Part shown: one piece after another, positions 6,662 to 6,809 of the stretch
Layout of the letters: each line of letters opens with the position of its first letter
Numbering within the stretch: the first letter of the stretch is position 1
Assembly: GCA_002691085.1 (NCBI GenBank)
Contig: NZGX01000022.1
Location: forward strand, 1 to 6,809
Direction: 5' to 3'
From: Rhodospirillaceae bacterium
GTDB lineage: Bacteria > Pseudomonadota > Alphaproteobacteria > Rhodospirillales > Rhodospirillaceae
Length of the DNA stretch: 6,809 nucleotides
The notes under the pieces: model-generated
Told to the model about the DNA's origin: nothing
Database searches by the model: none
Seen by the model: the letters and a program-made list of their open reading frames with translations, nothing else
Position numbers and translations under genes: made by a program

Positions 6662-6808
6662 ATGGATATAAAATTGGAAAGAATATTTAATTTTCAAACT
6701 ATTAATGGAATTAAACCCTATGCAATTGATGAATTAGATAATTTATATAAAAAAAATGATTATGTAAATTTAATTAATAAAATAAAATTACTAATATCAT
6801 CGATATAA
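6662..6808 (+). CDS. Small hypothetical protein, 48 residues
   Basis: An ATG at 6662 opens a frame of 48 codons ending in TAA at 6806-6808, one base before the window ends. I do not recognise the product. It begins MDIKLERIFNFQTINGIKPY and ends NLINKIKLLISSI, with no signal peptide, no cysteine and no membrane segment. The second half, from about residue 20, looks like one or two amphipathic helices with alternating Leu/Ile and Lys/Asn/Asp. No strong ribosome site precedes it. In DNA this rich in A and T stops are frequent, so an uninterrupted 48-codon ATG frame placed exactly where a divergent gene would be expected is mildly in its favour. It could equally be chance, or the start of a gene broken by a stop. 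No function is proposed. Confidence 0.35.
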   Translation: MDIKLERIFNFQTINGIKPYAIDELDNLYKKNDYVNLINKIKLLISSI

Positions 6809-6809
6809 T

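Noticed and set aside
1..6809. A new defence, mobile or biosynthetic system
   Set aside because: Seven of the nine coding regions form a syntenic housekeeping operon with intact family motifs and one more is a known family. No repeats, recombinase, toxin, reverse transcriptase, nuclease of unknown type or structured noncoding region was seen.

Overview
This window is a stretch of core bacterial housekeeping genes with very AT-rich DNA (roughly 30% GC by eye, not computed). The gene order pdxJ-acpS-lepB-rnc-era-recO-parC, the alphaproteobacterial-style protein endings (for example the ParC tail with GKRAQAGKLAPKGF) and the Lys/Asn/Ile-rich composition point to an AT-rich, streamlined alphaproteobacterium. 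A marine free-living lineage of the SAR11, HIMB59 or AEGEAN-169 type is plausible, and a Rickettsiales-like lineage cannot be excluded. The assignment is inferred from gene content and composition only. TGA is used as a stop (recO), and no in-frame TGA was noticed inside the genes, so the standard bacterial code fits.

Layout. Positions 1-5888 hold one tightly packed plus-strand cluster: the 3' end of pdxJ (vitamin B6 synthesis), acpS (activation of acyl carrier protein), lepB (signal peptidase I), rnc (RNase III), era (ribosome-assembly GTPase), recO (recombination mediator) and parC (topoisomerase IV subunit A). The gaps between genes are 25 bases or less, rnc and era overlap by 14 bases, and recO and parC abut exactly, so this looks like a single operon with translational coupling. 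Its promoter would lie upstream of the window. The minus strand at 5891-6610 holds bpt (leucyl-tRNA-protein transferase of the N-end rule), which converges on parC with only two bases between the stop codons. A 51-base divergent gap (6611-6661) follows, then an unrecognised 48-codon open frame (6662-6808) that ends one base before the window does.

The genes serve different processes: cofactor and lipid carrier activation, protein export, rRNA processing and 30S maturation, DNA repair, chromosome decatenation and protein turnover. The era-rnc pair is the clearest functional link, since both act on rRNA maturation. I found no mobile element, CRISPR array, RNA gene, toxin system or new multi-gene system. 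The points worth a second look are small: the acpS start codon, a hexamer repeat at the era/recO junction, the near-zero parC/bpt gap, two A9 tracts in bpt, a few residue-level departures in Era, ParC and RecO, and the small terminal open frame.
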